DNA of 64,000 nucleotides from Paenibacillus puerhi (GCF_009846885.1 NZ_WUWM01000026.1:26301-90300), one strand, 5' to 3'; shown: positions 52,935-62,227, numbered from the stretch's first letter. The notes: generated by a model from the sequence alone, not told the origin. Translations and numbers: made by a program.

Positions 52935-54788
52935 ATGTCCATCATCCATCACTATTTGACAATCAAAGAAACCTATCATATCCACGGCAGCCAGCCGTTT
53001 CATCTGTCACTGGAGCAGCTTGCCGGTGCGCTATGCTGCTCTACCCGCAATACAAAGCTCATCCTCAAGCAGTGCTCCGAGCGGGGATGGCTCGATTGGA
53101 AGCCCGGTCGCGGGCGCGGACGACTCTCGACGCTTACCTTGCTTGCCGAGCCTGCGCACGTGCTGCTTCCTCTTATTCAAGCCCTAATCACTAAAGGGCA
53201 ATACCCGGAAGCGATGAAGCTTATGCAGCAATACGCTCCCCTGTCATCCGGCATCGCCGATCAGGTGCTGGCCTCTGTGTATAGGCAGCTGGGAGTTCGT
53301 TCAAGTCCTCATCCTTCCGGTACGGAAGGTTCGGGGATGGATGTGCTGCGTCTCCCCTTCTACCGGGAGCTGCCCTGTCTGGATCCGATATATGCCTTCA
53401 GGCGCACCGAGCTTCATCTGATCGGCCAGCTCTTCGATACGCTGGTGGATTGGGATGGCACAGCCGGCAGGTTTACGCCGCGCCTTGCTTTCCAAGTCGA
53501 TTGCCTGAACGGAGGCAAGGAGTGGATGTTTCATCTGCGCAAAGGCGTGTTCTTCCATAACACTAGGGTCTGCACGGCGGAGGATGTCCGGCACTCTCTG
53601 CTTCGACTTCTTGCTTCCGCCGGCGGCAACGATTCCACCTCCCGCGCTGCCGCGACGGGACCGTGGCGGCAGCTGGCCATTCGCAGCATCGATGTGCTGC
53701 ATCCTTATGTGCTGCGCGTTCGGCTGGATTCACCCGGCCATCTGCTTCTGCCTTTCCTCGCTGCGCCTCAGGCGTCCATCGTTCCTCTGGAGGCGGGAGC
53801 AGACTTTGGGAGGTATCCGGTGGGGACAGGCCCCTTCCGTCTGCTCCGCAATGATGCCGAGATGATCGTACTCGAAGCATTCACCGACTATTACAGGGAA
53901 CGCGCCCAACTGGACCGGATCGAAATGTGGATTATCAAGAGGCTGCTTACGGAGAATGCGACGGATGAACTTCTGGGGGGAAAGCCTCAACTGTATGCTC
54001 ATCCGTTTCAAATCCACCCGTCCCGCGACTTGGAGCAGGTAAAGACGATCGAACGTATTGAAGGCGGCTGCACCTTCCTGCTGATGAACGCCCGTAAGCC
54101 AGGACCGCTGCAATCTCCTGAGCTGCGGCGCAGCCTTCGCTCCCTGCTGTCGAGCCTGTATGATGCAGCTCGGCTGGGCGGCCAACGGCTCGGTCCGGCC
54201 ACCAGCTTCTTCCCCGACTGGAGCAACTCGGACGCTGGCGCTATTTCTAGTCCTGCAGCTGGAATAGTGGAGGCGGAGGCCGCCGCACACCTGTCGAAAC
54301 CGCTGCAGTTGGTTACTCATCCGATTCTGAACAGGTCGCTGGAGGAAACTGCTCTGTGGATCAAGCGCGAGTGCGCGAAGCAGCGTATACCTATCGACAT
54401 CCGCGTCCTTCCCTATGAAGAGATTCGTCAGACCGATACGGCACAGCACGCGGACCTCCTACTGCTCAACGCCGTTACGACAGCTAACCGCGAGTGGTCG
54501 CTGATGCAGCTCCTGCTGGACGAGCGCACGGGAATTTTCTGGCGGCTTCCTTCCGAGCATAGAATACGGCTGGAAGCCTGCTTCACCGCACTTGCCGAGG
54601 AGGAGTCCCCCTCCGTCCGACAGCTGCTCACCCGCGAGCTGGAAAGCGTCATCCTGAGCAGCGATACGATTCACATCCTTTACCACCTGCGACAGGTATC
54701 GATCCCTCATCCGGCTCTGCTAGGTGCAGAACGGATCAACCCTTATGGCTGGGCAAATTTCGCCGAGCTGGCACTGCGCCCGCAATAG
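52935..54788 (+). CDS. SgrR-family transcriptional regulator with peptide-binding-protein domain
   Basis: 617 residues from the ATG at 52935 with GGAG 10 nt upstream. The N-terminal 120 residues hold a winged helix-turn-helix (LSLEQLAGALCCSTRNTKLI, LKQCSERGWLDWKPGRGRGR). Residues about 135-610 form a cytoplasmic SBP_bac_5 domain (IGQLFDTLVDWDGTAGRFTP, EWMFHLRKGVFFHNTRVCTA, YPVGTGPFRL). E. coli SgrR senses sugar-phosphate stress and activates sgrS and a sugar exporter. Its divergent partner here is an EamA exporter, which fits a ligand-induced efflux switch. Confidence 0.88.
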   Translation: MSIIHHYLTIKETYHIHGSQPFHLSLEQLAGALCCSTRNTKLILKQCSERGWLDWKPGRGRGRLSTLTLLAEPAHVLLPLIQALITKGQYPEAMKLMQQYAPLSSGIADQVLASVYRQLGVRSSPHPSGTEGSGMDVLRLPFYRELPCLDPIYAFRRTELHLIGQLFDTLVDWDGTAGRFTPRLAFQVDCLNGGKEWMFHLRKGVFFHNTRVCTAEDVRHSLLRLLASAGGNDSTSRAAATGPWRQLAIRSIDVLHPYVLRVRLDSPGHLLLPFLAAPQASIVPLEAGADFGRYPVGTGPFRLLRNDAEMIVLEAFTDYYRERAQLDRIEMWIIKRLLTENATDELLGGKPQLYAHPFQIHPSRDLEQVKTIERIEGGCTFLLMNARKPGPLQSPELRRSLRSLLSSLYDAARLGGQRLGPATSFFPDWSNSDAGAISSPAAGIVEAEAAAHLSKPLQLVTHPILNRSLEETALWIKRECAKQRIPIDIRVLPYEEIRQTDTAQHADLLLLNAVTTANREWSLMQLLLDERTGIFWRLPSEHRIRLEACFTALAEEESPSVRQLLTRELESVILSSDTIHILYHLRQVSIPHPALLGAERINPYGWANFAELALRPQ

Positions 54789-54824
54789 ACGATTTCATAA
54801 ACCGAAGTAAAGGTGTAGATTCCA

Positions 54825-55347
54825 ATGGAACTGGAAGTCATCGCAACGAGCATTGAGGATGCTAAAATTGCCGAACAGCGCGGAGCAGAACGGATCGAAC
54901 TAATATCCGGCATAGGCGAAGGGGGCGTTACGCCCAGCTATGGATTCATTCGGGGAGAATGGTTGGGGTAGCGATCTCGAGATCACGACGTAGGATATCC
55001 GGATCGCCCGGGACTGCGGTGCTGCGGGTATCGTCATCGGATGCCTAGCTCCCTGGGGCCAGGTTGACATGGACGCCATGACAACCTTACTGGCTGAGGC
55101 TGGCGATATGTCTTTCACCTTCCATCGTTCCATGGTTTCCGCCAGTGATCCGATAAACCACTGGAAGTCTCGGCGCTTACCACCTCCGACCCAAACAAGC
55201 CTTGGCACAGACCCGCAGCTGCGTCTGTGTATGGCTTTGACTACTAACGCTCCTGGCATGCCCGCGCAGCCCCATTTGCCCGATCGGGTTGAGCTCATGA
55301 GAAGCATCTCGTTCGAGACCGATCGGTCCTCATTAGGCTCTCCGTGA
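54825..55347 (+). pseudogene. cutC: copper homeostasis protein CutC, disrupted
   Basis: ATG at 54825 begins MELEVIATSIEDAKIAEQRG then IELISGIGEGGVTPSYGFI, the CutC N-terminus, and stops at a TAG at 54969-54971. The reading resumes as DLEIT, DIRIARDCGAAGIVIG, WGQVDMDAMTTLLAEAG and MSFTFHRSM, all CutC-like, with an in-frame TAG and a missing segment that should include the PRxGxFxY region. After 55155 the frame changes again and no good match is left. The gene is clearly dead. It follows the SgrR-like gene by 36 nt. Confidence 0.8.
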
Positions 55348-56418
55348 TGTCCAGCCCTTGGTATCGCGGCTCCAGTGCGGTTTGCTGTAAAACTGAAACC
55401 CATTCTTCCCCTTCTTCTTGACCCGATACATCGCCGAATCGGCATTGCTGAGCAGCTGATCGGTATTCTGACCATGTGCCGGATAACAAGCAATCCCGAT
55501 GCTCGCCGTAACGAAGTAATCCTTCTCTTTCAGCCGGTAGGGCATCTGGAGGTCGGCTATAAGCTGCTCAGCCAACCCGGACGCATCCTCCTCTCGATCG
55601 CATGGAAACAAGAGGGTAAATTCATCTCCGCCCATTCTCGCCAATACCACATCTAGACCCTGTACGCTGCAGCTTATCCTTTCACTCATTTCTTTCAGGA
55701 AGATATCGCCATACGTATGACCGAGCGAATCATTGATGTGCTTGAACCGGTCGAAATCCATCATCATGACTGCAAAAACTTTCCCTTGCTCCCGTGCTTC
55801 ATCAAGTGTCTGCTCCAAAGCCAGGTTAAATTTCCTTCGGTTGGGCAATCCGGTCAGCTCGTCATGAAAAGCGAGATGCTGGATATGTTCCCTCGCTTTT
55901 TTATCTTCCGAAATATCCCGCAGTATCAAATAATACCCGCATAGGCGGCCTTCAACTGCCAGCGGAACGTTTGTGACCTGAAGGTGGATAAACTCCCCGG
56001 ACGGCCTGCGAACCTTCGTTTCATAGCTAGGCTTCTTCACTTGGCCTAATAAGCCTCGAAGATCCTCTTCGCATCCTTTCTCTTCCTCTGGTACGAGATC
56101 GATCAACGGGGAACACGGCCGTTGACTAAATGACCATCCGGTCAGACCGGCGATACGGCAGGCGGCCGGATTAACCTCGAGAATACGGAGATGAAGATCT
56201 ACGGTAATGATCCCGTCCCTGTGATTGTCGAATAAGGACTTGTATGTATGTTCATAATCGGTCCGGTCTTTCTTCTGCCTCTCAACCCGCTTAGTCAAAT
56301 AGAGGCCAGTCAGCGTAAAACCCAATGCTGCAAATATACCCAGAGCGATCGCGAGAACGGCAACGATATAGCTGAAAAAGAGCTGCCCCCAATCATAGGG
56401 ACTGTGAACAGATTCCAT
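55333..56418 (-). CDS. membrane-anchored PAS-GGDEF diguanylate cyclase
   Basis: 361 residues: one membrane helix (about 13-42), a PAS domain (about 55-170, NHRDGIITVDLHLRILEVNP), and a GGDEF domain from about 175 (HDELTGLPNRRKFNLALEQT) with an intact GGDEF at 263-267 after RM. No RxxD inhibition site precedes it, so product feedback is probably weak. No EAL domain. It would make cyclic di-GMP in response to a cytoplasmic signal sensed by PAS. Start ATG with GAGGGG about 6 nt upstream. It overlaps the tail of the cutC remnant. Confidence 0.9.
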   Translation of the reverse strand: MESVHSPYDWGQLFFSYIVAVLAIALGIFAALGFTLTGLYLTKRVERQKKDRTDYEHTYKSLFDNHRDGIITVDLHLRILEVNPAACRIAGLTGWSFSQRPCSPLIDLVPEEEKGCEEDLRGLLGQVKKPSYETKVRRPSGEFIHLQVTNVPLAVEGRLCGYYLILRDISEDKKAREHIQHLAFHDELTGLPNRRKFNLALEQTLDEAREQGKVFAVMMMDFDRFKHINDSLGHTYGDIFLKEMSERISCSVQGLDVVLARMGGDEFTLLFPCDREEDASGLAEQLIADLQMPYRLKEKDYFVTASIGIACYPAHGQNTDQLLSNADSAMYRVKKKGKNGFQFYSKPHWSRDTKGWTSRRA

Positions 56419-56544
56419 GGCTTCCCCTCACTTTGTTTGTACAACCTCTGCCTCCTTTCATTATAGGGGACCCATCTGAACGATTTTTGAAACAAGCTTG
56501 AAAACACCACATCCGCAAGTAGCCCTGCGATGCCGAAATAGGGA

Positions 56545-56587
56545 ATGAATAAGGCCGTATCTAAGCTGCTCAGACTTAGATACGGCC
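56545..56587 (-). terminator. terminator of the exported protein gene
   Basis: GGCCGTATCTAAG and CTTAGATACGGCC form a perfect 13-bp stem with a 9-nt loop, followed on the minus strand by TTATTCATT. It lies just past the restored stop at 56620. Confidence 0.75.
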
Positions 56588-56644
56588 CTTCGGAAGCAGA
56601 GGAGATCACTTCCTCATGCTATCTCTTTTTGTAACGATAGCTCA

Positions 56645-57187
56645 TTACTCCAAACCCTGCGACCCCGACGAAGCCAGCGATAACAGCCGAGTTCCCCATC
56701 CCATCATACCGGGGTCGGACGCAGGCGCTACCGTTCCTTCTGAAGGCTTAGCTGACTTTCCGGCGGATGAAATCAGAGGGATTTCTTTATTTTTCAAAAA
56801 CTTAAGCTCTCCGGAAGCTTCGGCAATCTTCTTGGTCGGTGCGCATAACGGGTTCTCCCACTGCCCTTCCTTTTGATTCAGGAAAAACAAGTAGTCCTCA
56901 CCCTTCTCGCTCGGTCCCCATAAGGACCCCCAGGTGATGTTTTCTTCCACGGTGAGCGTATCCGTCTCGACTCCTTTGAAGCTCCTCTTTACTTGGATGT
57001 GAACCTGATTGTATTCCTTCGTCTGTTCGACATTCACCACATGGCCGACAACAAGCCCTTCATAGGATTTATAGGCCTTGGCAATCGAAGGAGCCTCGAC
57101 ACACGAAAGGGCATATGACTTCGGGGTTGGACTAAGCAGACAAGCCAATATAAGCAGCAAGCACCCTTTTCTCACGATAAGCACCAT
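56645..57187 (-). CDS. exported protein with C-terminal frameshift (NTR/TIMP-like?)
   Basis: 180 residues with a signal peptide (CLLLILACLLSPTPKSYALS, then Cys). The mature part (SCVEAPSIAKAYKSYEGLVV ... ENPLCAPTKK) has a Cys pattern and strand layout like NTR/TIMP-like proteins seen in Bacillus. After PGMM the frame gives an odd tail (GWGTRLLSLASSG). One base earlier, the other frame reads GMGNSAVIAGFVGVAGFG then VMSYRYKKR and a stop at 56620, a typical C-terminal membrane anchor. A single G seems to have been lost from a GGG run near 56697. The start is uncertain: ATG at 57187 or GTG at 57175. Confidence 0.65.
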   Translation of the reverse strand: MVLIVRKGCLLLILACLLSPTPKSYALSCVEAPSIAKAYKSYEGLVVGHVVNVEQTKEYNQVHIQVKRSFKGVETDTLTVEENITWGSLWGPSEKGEDYLFFLNQKEGQWENPLCAPTKKIAEASGELKFLKNKEIPLISSAGKSAKPSEGTVAPASDPGMMGWGTRLLSLASSGSQGLE

Positions 57188-57239
57188 CCTTTGACCTAAC
57201 AGACGTTGTGCTTGAGTAATTATTGCAGCACTTGGCCGA

Positions 57240-58925
57240 TCAAAGGTGTACCGGATGGCGGGATAGCTTCAGCAAGGCCAGCAGACTTGACCGCTTGCTT
57301 GTTTCCTTGTTCGCCTTCGCTTCCAGCTTGCCCCGTCCTCCCCATAGGAGATCAATGAGATGTCCGACTTCGAAAGAATCGCGCTTCCTTACATGCTTAA
57401 CAAGCAAAGCCAGATTATCTTCCGTTTCCAAGGTCGTATTCACCTTCAGCTTAAGGCTGTCGGTACAGCTTATCAGACAGGCAGCGAGTGTTGGAATCGT
57501 CTTAGCCTCGATGCCGTAAGCCCGGACCCAAGCGAGCGTAAACGAATTCTGAACCGACTGATGCTCCTGATCGACCAGCTCCATATAGTCTCGGATCAAC
57601 GGAAAATACCTCGGGCTGACAAGTCCGAGTCCGAACACCGCATAGCTTCCGGGCATACAGCTCTTATCTCCCGCATGGTCATCATACCATTCGTACGCCG
57701 CCATAGCGGCCCGTGCGTATGCTTCCAACTTGGGATATAGCGACGGATACTGCATGGCATTGGCGAAAAAATAATGGGTCTGACTTTTGGCCAAACCTCG
57801 GATCGGCAAAAAATGCTTGCTGGCCGCCCGGCATTTAATCTGATAGCTTTTGGGGAAGCCGTTGTTCAACAAACGGGTAATAAAATCCAACGCCTTAGAG
57901 TAGCTCTCCGCAGACTCCCGGATGATCTTGATCTGAATGATCGAGAAAACATCATGCGCCTGGCAGACCACGTCCTCATCCTTGTAGGATACCTCTTCCG
58001 ATTTCCAGCTGCCGCTGCCTTCCTTCAGAATTCTCGCCGCTTGGGGACTCCCTAGTTCCTTAGCCCGGTCCAGATACCCGTGCGCGGTGCTTCTGCTATA
58101 GTTGGGCTCATACTTCAGGATCATGATGGCCGTGTACAACAGCAGCTCGATGGAATCCTTCTCCGGCGAAAGCTGGTCGCTATCGTGTCGAGGCCGGTAT
58201 TCCTTGCGGTACCACTCCTTGGTAAGAATCTCAAAATGCCGAGGCAAAAAACGGTTCTCCACCCAATGCTTCAAAGCTTGAGTGATGTAGCGACGATGGT
58301 GAGCAAGCTTTTCCTTATTGCATTTGTTGAGCTCCATAACCATCTCGAAGATTCGTTTGATCTTGGCGGCATCCAGCTGTGGATACAACTCCAGATTCAC
58401 CAGATGCCGCGCCAGAAAAAAAGTGTCCAGCTCATCGGTAGGACCCTCTCCCAGCTCAAGGCTGAGCTGTACATAATCGTTCACTTGTCGGAGCAGCCGC
58501 TTCTTTTTGGCTTGATCTACCGCGTGCAGGACGGTCATCCGGATGGGGCCTTCCTGAGTCCAAAAAGTTCCTGCCACCGTGCATTCGAAATCAAGCAGCG
58601 GGCTTTGCTGCAAACGCTCGATCCGATGAAGCAGCATCACTTGTAAACGGGGAAGCAGCTCTTGATACAAGCGCTCTTCCGTCAGCCGATTGGGCTGAGG
58701 TACTCCTCTATAGGTAACTTCAGGCGAAGTAAAGTCATCATCTGTGGAATATACAAGAATACTGCCCTGCTTGTATTCAAATCGCACAAAATCGTATATG
58801 CCGGCCTGCAGGGGCGTCCGTCCTACAATCCTATCCGCATCCTTGGCTCCGATCTGGTCAAACCATTGACCGATTGCCTTCGTTATATCCTCCGAAATGG
58901 TTTCCCAGTCCAATTCGTATTCCAT
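57240..58925 (-). CDS. large uncharacterised cytoplasmic protein (possibly DUF6138)
   Basis: 561 residues from the ATG at 58925, preceded only by a GGCGGTGG site. No signal peptide or membrane helix. The sequence is mostly alpha-helical with repeated helix pairs and a helical segment with TPR/Sel1-like features near 300 (AHGYLDRAKELGSPQAARIL). I do not recognise a domain with confidence; from memory it may be the Pfam DUF6138 family. It is monocistronic, so context gives no help. A role cannot be assigned. Confidence 0.65.
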   Translation of the reverse strand: MEYELDWETISEDITKAIGQWFDQIGAKDADRIVGRTPLQAGIYDFVRFEYKQGSILVYSTDDDFTSPEVTYRGVPQPNRLTEERLYQELLPRLQVMLLHRIERLQQSPLLDFECTVAGTFWTQEGPIRMTVLHAVDQAKKKRLLRQVNDYVQLSLELGEGPTDELDTFFLARHLVNLELYPQLDAAKIKRIFEMVMELNKCNKEKLAHHRRYITQALKHWVENRFLPRHFEILTKEWYRKEYRPRHDSDQLSPEKDSIELLLYTAIMILKYEPNYSRSTAHGYLDRAKELGSPQAARILKEGSGSWKSEEVSYKDEDVVCQAHDVFSIIQIKIIRESAESYSKALDFITRLLNNGFPKSYQIKCRAASKHFLPIRGLAKSQTHYFFANAMQYPSLYPKLEAYARAAMAAYEWYDDHAGDKSCMPGSYAVFGLGLVSPRYFPLIRDYMELVDQEHQSVQNSFTLAWVRAYGIEAKTIPTLAACLISCTDSLKLKVNTTLETEDNLALLVKHVRKRDSFEVGHLIDLLWGGRGKLEAKANKETSKRSSLLALLKLSRHPVHL

Positions 58926-59106
58926 GGTTAGCTGCCACCGCCTATGCATCTTGATGTAAGGAAACCAATATTAGTTTATAATAACGAAAAAATAGGGATG
59001 GAACAAGACGGAAACGGCCCCTGGGTTAATTCAGTTTATCCTTGATATCGGGAAAAAGCTCCAGCAAACCAACCCCCAAGGCGACGGTCAAGCACGATGA
59101 TTCCCT

Positions 59107-59385
59107 TTAACGCCGTTCATATTTGTTTTCGTATACTTTCCACATGACCCATCCGAATATCGGTCCTGCAACGATCATGAAGAACAGTGCACGGCTTACC
59201 ATCTCGAACATTAATTCAGGACTAAAAAAACCTTCTAGCGAGAAGTCCTGATCGAATACCCTGGCTAACCCCGCGCTTGCTATGCCTATAGGCAGCCCCC
59301 AGAGGAGCATGCCGTATTTGATCACATATTGTGCTTTACCCTTCGACCTTATCTCCTCCCACTTGCTCACGCCTGGCTTTACCAA
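59107..59385 (-). CDS. small membrane protein of unknown function
   Basis: About 92 residues from a TTG at 59385 (GAGG 9 nt upstream); an ATG at 59400 and a TTG at 59421 are alternatives with poorer sites. Two membrane helices (KYGMLLWGLPIGIASAGLA and RALFFMIVAGPIFGWVMW) frame a short loop. It starts just after the VOC gene on the same strand, so they may be cotranscribed. Family not recognised. Confidence 0.6.
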   Translation of the reverse strand: MVKPGVSKWEEIRSKGKAQYVIKYGMLLWGLPIGIASAGLARVFDQDFSLEGFFSPELMFEMVSRALFFMIVAGPIFGWVMWKVYENKYERR

Positions 59386-59421
59386 AGCTATCACCCTCAT
59401 CCCATGCTGGCGACCGGCCAA

Positions 59422-59772
59422 CTAACATGCACAGACCATTAATACGTTTCCATCCGGATCCTTAAAATTAAACCACTGGTTGTGTTGAATCTTCGTCGTT
59501 AGTTCAATTTGTTTGGCCTCCATAAATGCATAGGCCTCTTCAATATTCTTCGTATGTAATTGAATAGCGGGTGCGTTAAATATATTGTTCTCGGAATAAA
59601 TCTTGCTGTCCAACACCAAGCCGGTTCCCTTCATCGGAACAATGTAAAGATGGCCAAACAGGATCTCGCCTTCGATCGGTAAGCCCAGAAGATCACTGTA
59701 CCAATCCCTTGCTTTCTCAATATCGCTTACTGGTATAAATACCGTGCCGATCTCATTCATTATCGGACTCAT
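59422..59772 (-). CDS. VOC-family (glyoxalase/bleomycin-resistance-like) protein
   Basis: 116 residues from the ATG at 59772 with GAGGAG 10 nt upstream. Two beta-alpha-beta-beta-beta modules: IGTVFIPVSDIEKARDWYSD near 6 and the second ending WFNFKDPDGNVLMVCAC. The typical metal His/Glu are not all present, so enzymatic activity is uncertain. Family members include dioxygenases, glyoxalases and antibiotic-binding proteins. Confidence 0.82.
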   Translation of the reverse strand: MSPIMNEIGTVFIPVSDIEKARDWYSDLLGLPIEGEILFGHLYIVPMKGTGLVLDSKIYSENNIFNAPAIQLHTKNIEEAYAFMEAKQIELTTKIQHNQWFNFKDPDGNVLMVCAC

Positions 59773-59884
59773 TGACGACTCACTCCTCGAATGAAATTTC
59801 CCAGATACTGTCCACATTGTACCATCATATTCCATTTAAGTAAAGAACGTTTGTTCCCATTTTCACTTTATCTTTCTACAGAAG

Positions 59885-60316
59885 CTACATGACCGGAATC
59901 AAACTCTTGTGCTCAATTGGCGACGAGAGGACGATAAGTGTGGTTGAATCTCCGTAGATCCCCATCTCATTGATTAAGGCTTCCAAGGTTTGCAACGTTT
60001 CGGTCGCCGCCTTAACCAAGAAATTGTATTGACCGCTAATCCGGTGCAGCTCGATGACGTCCGGGGAGCTCTGGCAGTAGTCGACAAATCGCTCGCATCC
60101 CTTTGTATGAAACAATATAAAGGCATGAATGTGCTTGTTCACTTTAGCAGGAGATACGACAGCCCGATAATGATCGATAACTCCCTTTTCTTCCATCCTG
60201 CGCACTCTTTCCGTTACCGCAGGCTGTGATAGAGCTACAGTTTTACCGAGCTCCGTCATCGAGATTCGGCCTTGCTCCTGCAGGATCATCAAGATATGTT
60301 TATCCAGTTCATCCAT
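59885..60316 (-). CDS. Lrp/AsnC-family transcriptional regulator
   Basis: 143 residues from the ATG at 60316 with GGAGG 9 nt upstream. An N-terminal helix-turn-helix (MDELDKHILMILQEQGRISM, LSQPAVTERVRRMEEKGVID) and a C-terminal RAM effector domain (ISGQYNFLVKAATETLQTLE). It probably binds an amino acid or related ligand. It is divergent from the flavin oxidoreductase gene across 155 bp and may regulate it. Confidence 0.9.
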   Translation of the reverse strand: MDELDKHILMILQEQGRISMTELGKTVALSQPAVTERVRRMEEKGVIDHYRAVVSPAKVNKHIHAFILFHTKGCERFVDYCQSSPDVIELHRISGQYNFLVKAATETLQTLEALINEMGIYGDSTTLIVLSSPIEHKSLIPVM

Positions 60317-60471
60317 CCTCACAGTCCTCCTTGATTTTCAAGTAATTATTTATTATTAAAATGGATTTCACAAGTATATATACGATAATACCTTTATTAT
60401 ATCATGCAAAAATGATCTACTTTCCTCTATTATTGTATGTAATGCATGTTTCAGTTAAAGGAGGAATTAAG

Positions 60472-61524
60472 ATGACAACGAATCGCCTACTCGAGCCGAT
60501 CCGAATGGGACCATGGAATCTACGCAATCGAATCGTGATGGCTCCAATGACACGCTGTTTTGCAGATGACCATACGGGGGTTGTCGGTCAGGACGTCGTT
60601 GACTATTATCGTAGGCGGGCTGCAGACGGGGTCGGGCTTATCCTGACCGAAGGAATCAATCCGAGTCCAAGAGCCAAGGGAACCTTTGGAATTCCAGGCC
60701 TCTATAACGAAGCTCATGTAGAAGGATGGACGAAGGTCACCGATGCCGTACACCGGGAGGGTGGAACGATTGCGGCACAGCTTTGGCATGTCGGTAGGCT
60801 GAGCCATCGTGAACTCACAGGCGGCTATCCGCCTCAAGCGCCTTCCCGTCTACGCGCCGACGGCTTGGTGCACCGGCTGCGCAAGCCTTATGACATGCCG
60901 GAGGAGATGTCCACTACCGATATCCAGGAAGTCATCGAACAATTTGCTCAAGCAGCGAAATATGCCAGAATGGCCGGATTCGACGGTGTTGAAGTCCATG
61001 CCGCCCATGGTTATTTGATCGATCAGTTTAATTCAGAGGTCACCAATCAGCGAGTGGACCGTTATGGCGGCGGTTTAGCGCAGCGCCTGACCTTTATGAA
61101 GGAGCTGCTGACGGCAGTTGTCCAAGAAATTGGCATCGATCGTACGATTGTAAGATTTTCTGAAATAAAGGACGATCTGCCTGGTTATAAGTGGAGCGAT
61201 CCGGAGCAAACGATCCAGACGATCCTCCAAGCTTTTCTTGAAATTGGAATTAACGTCCTCCATCCTTCCACCAACCGCTACAGAGAGAGCCTTGCGAACG
61301 GTATGACGCTGCATCAGTGCGTTCGCAAGCATTGGAGAGGCATCATCCTGGGCGTAGGCAATCTGGATCCCGAACTGGCATCTGCTGAAATTACGGAAGG
61401 TACGATTGATTTGGCGGCATTCGGACGACCCATACTGGCTAACCCGGACTTCGTCCAACGGATCAGGCACGGGCAAATGCTTGAACCCTTTGATCCCCAC
61501 CGGCACCTGAACTCCCTGATCTAA
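60472..61524 (+). CDS. NADH:flavin oxidoreductase, old yellow enzyme family
   Basis: 350 residues from the ATG at 60472 with AAAGGAGG 7 nt upstream; an upstream ATG lacks a site. FMN barrel with the N-terminal RIVMAPMTRCFADDHTG and the active-site region VEVHAAHGYLIDQFNSEVTN then YGG near 170-200. The conserved catalytic Tyr position after NxxxDxYGG is kept. It reduces activated C=C bonds (enoates, nitroesters, quinones) with NAD(P)H. No cofactor partner gene nearby; possibly controlled by the divergent Lrp-like protein. Confidence 0.92.
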   Translation: MTTNRLLEPIRMGPWNLRNRIVMAPMTRCFADDHTGVVGQDVVDYYRRRAADGVGLILTEGINPSPRAKGTFGIPGLYNEAHVEGWTKVTDAVHREGGTIAAQLWHVGRLSHRELTGGYPPQAPSRLRADGLVHRLRKPYDMPEEMSTTDIQEVIEQFAQAAKYARMAGFDGVEVHAAHGYLIDQFNSEVTNQRVDRYGGGLAQRLTFMKELLTAVVQEIGIDRTIVRFSEIKDDLPGYKWSDPEQTIQTILQAFLEIGINVLHPSTNRYRESLANGMTLHQCVRKHWRGIILGVGNLDPELASAEITEGTIDLAAFGRPILANPDFVQRIRHGQMLEPFDPHRHLNSLI

Positions 61525-61638
61525 CCGAATCGTTTAACAAAATCCGAGAGGTTCGGCTCGGCTATAGCTGGATACCTCACAGCCACTAGACCCGAGGCAG
61601 GGGATTACTCCCGGCCTTCTCAGCCGCGTTTCGCTTCC

Positions 61639-61842
61639 TCACTCTTGCTTCCACTCCGTGATTACCGGCTTATCCGTATATCGAATGGTATACTCATTTA
61701 CCGAATACATGAATCGCTCGGAGCACAACCCGTCAGCGTCAGGATCATCATAACTAATAAAACGATGTAGGATTTCTGCATGTATTCGCTCCATTCTGGT
61801 TTTGGAATGGAAATATGTGCTATAATTTTCATAAGAAATCAA
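61639..61842 (-). CDS. small hypothetical protein
   Basis: 67 residues from a TTG at 61842, or 51 from an ATG at 61794; neither has a good ribosome binding site. The C-terminal part (YSVNEYTIRYTDKPVITEWK) looks protein-like, but the 5' part overlaps the -10 element of the divergent gene, so the shorter form is more likely. No family recognised. Confidence 0.4.
   Translation of the reverse strand: MISYENYSTYFHSKTRMERIHAEILHRFISYDDPDADGLCSERFMYSVNEYTIRYTDKPVITEWKQE
61821..61826 (+). promoter_or_regulatory. -10 element of the small membrane protein gene
   Basis: TATAAT 35 nt before the ATG at 61862. No good -35 hexamer at the usual distance. Confidence 0.5.
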
Positions 61843-61861
61843 GCGGCGAGGTGTTCTTCGT

Positions 61862-62059
61862 ATGAAGCTTTTAAAAAGCTTTTTCCTTGTTGTACTTAGC
61901 CTGGTTGGACAGCTCTGGACTGGTTACTTTACCCGAAATCATGACTTTTATGATAATCACGCCGTAACCAAGACGAAAGCTGGTTATATCGTATTTCTAG
62001 CTCTTGCTTTCATCTCGACAATTATGGCGATCTGGTTGTACCTCAGGGTTAATCAGTAA
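61862..62059 (+). CDS. small two-pass membrane protein
   Basis: 65 residues from the ATG at 61862 with GAGGTG 8 nt upstream. Two membrane helices (about 4-22 and 42-61) joined by a polar loop (RNHDFYDNHAVTKTKAG). Family not recognised. It has its own promoter and terminator. Confidence 0.6.
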   Translation: MKLLKSFFLVVLSLVGQLWTGYFTRNHDFYDNHAVTKTKAGYIVFLALAFISTIMAIWLYLRVNQ

Positions 62060-62101
62060 TTCTATTCTCAGGCAGCTATGGGTATAAAAAAGTCAATGTT
62101 A

Positions 62102-62136
62102 AAAAGGAGGCAGCTACAGCCTGCATCCTCTTTTGT
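62102..62136 (+). terminator. terminator of the small membrane protein gene
   Basis: AAAAGGAGGCAG and CTGCATCCTCTTTT pair with one bulge around CTACAGC, then GTTTT. Confidence 0.7.
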
Positions 62137-62227
62137 TTTCCATACATAGGGAAGCTGCAGTATGCTCCCTTCCCTATAAAGCTTGTAAACAAATCCAAAC
62201 CCTCTATCCTGGATACGTCTGTATATT

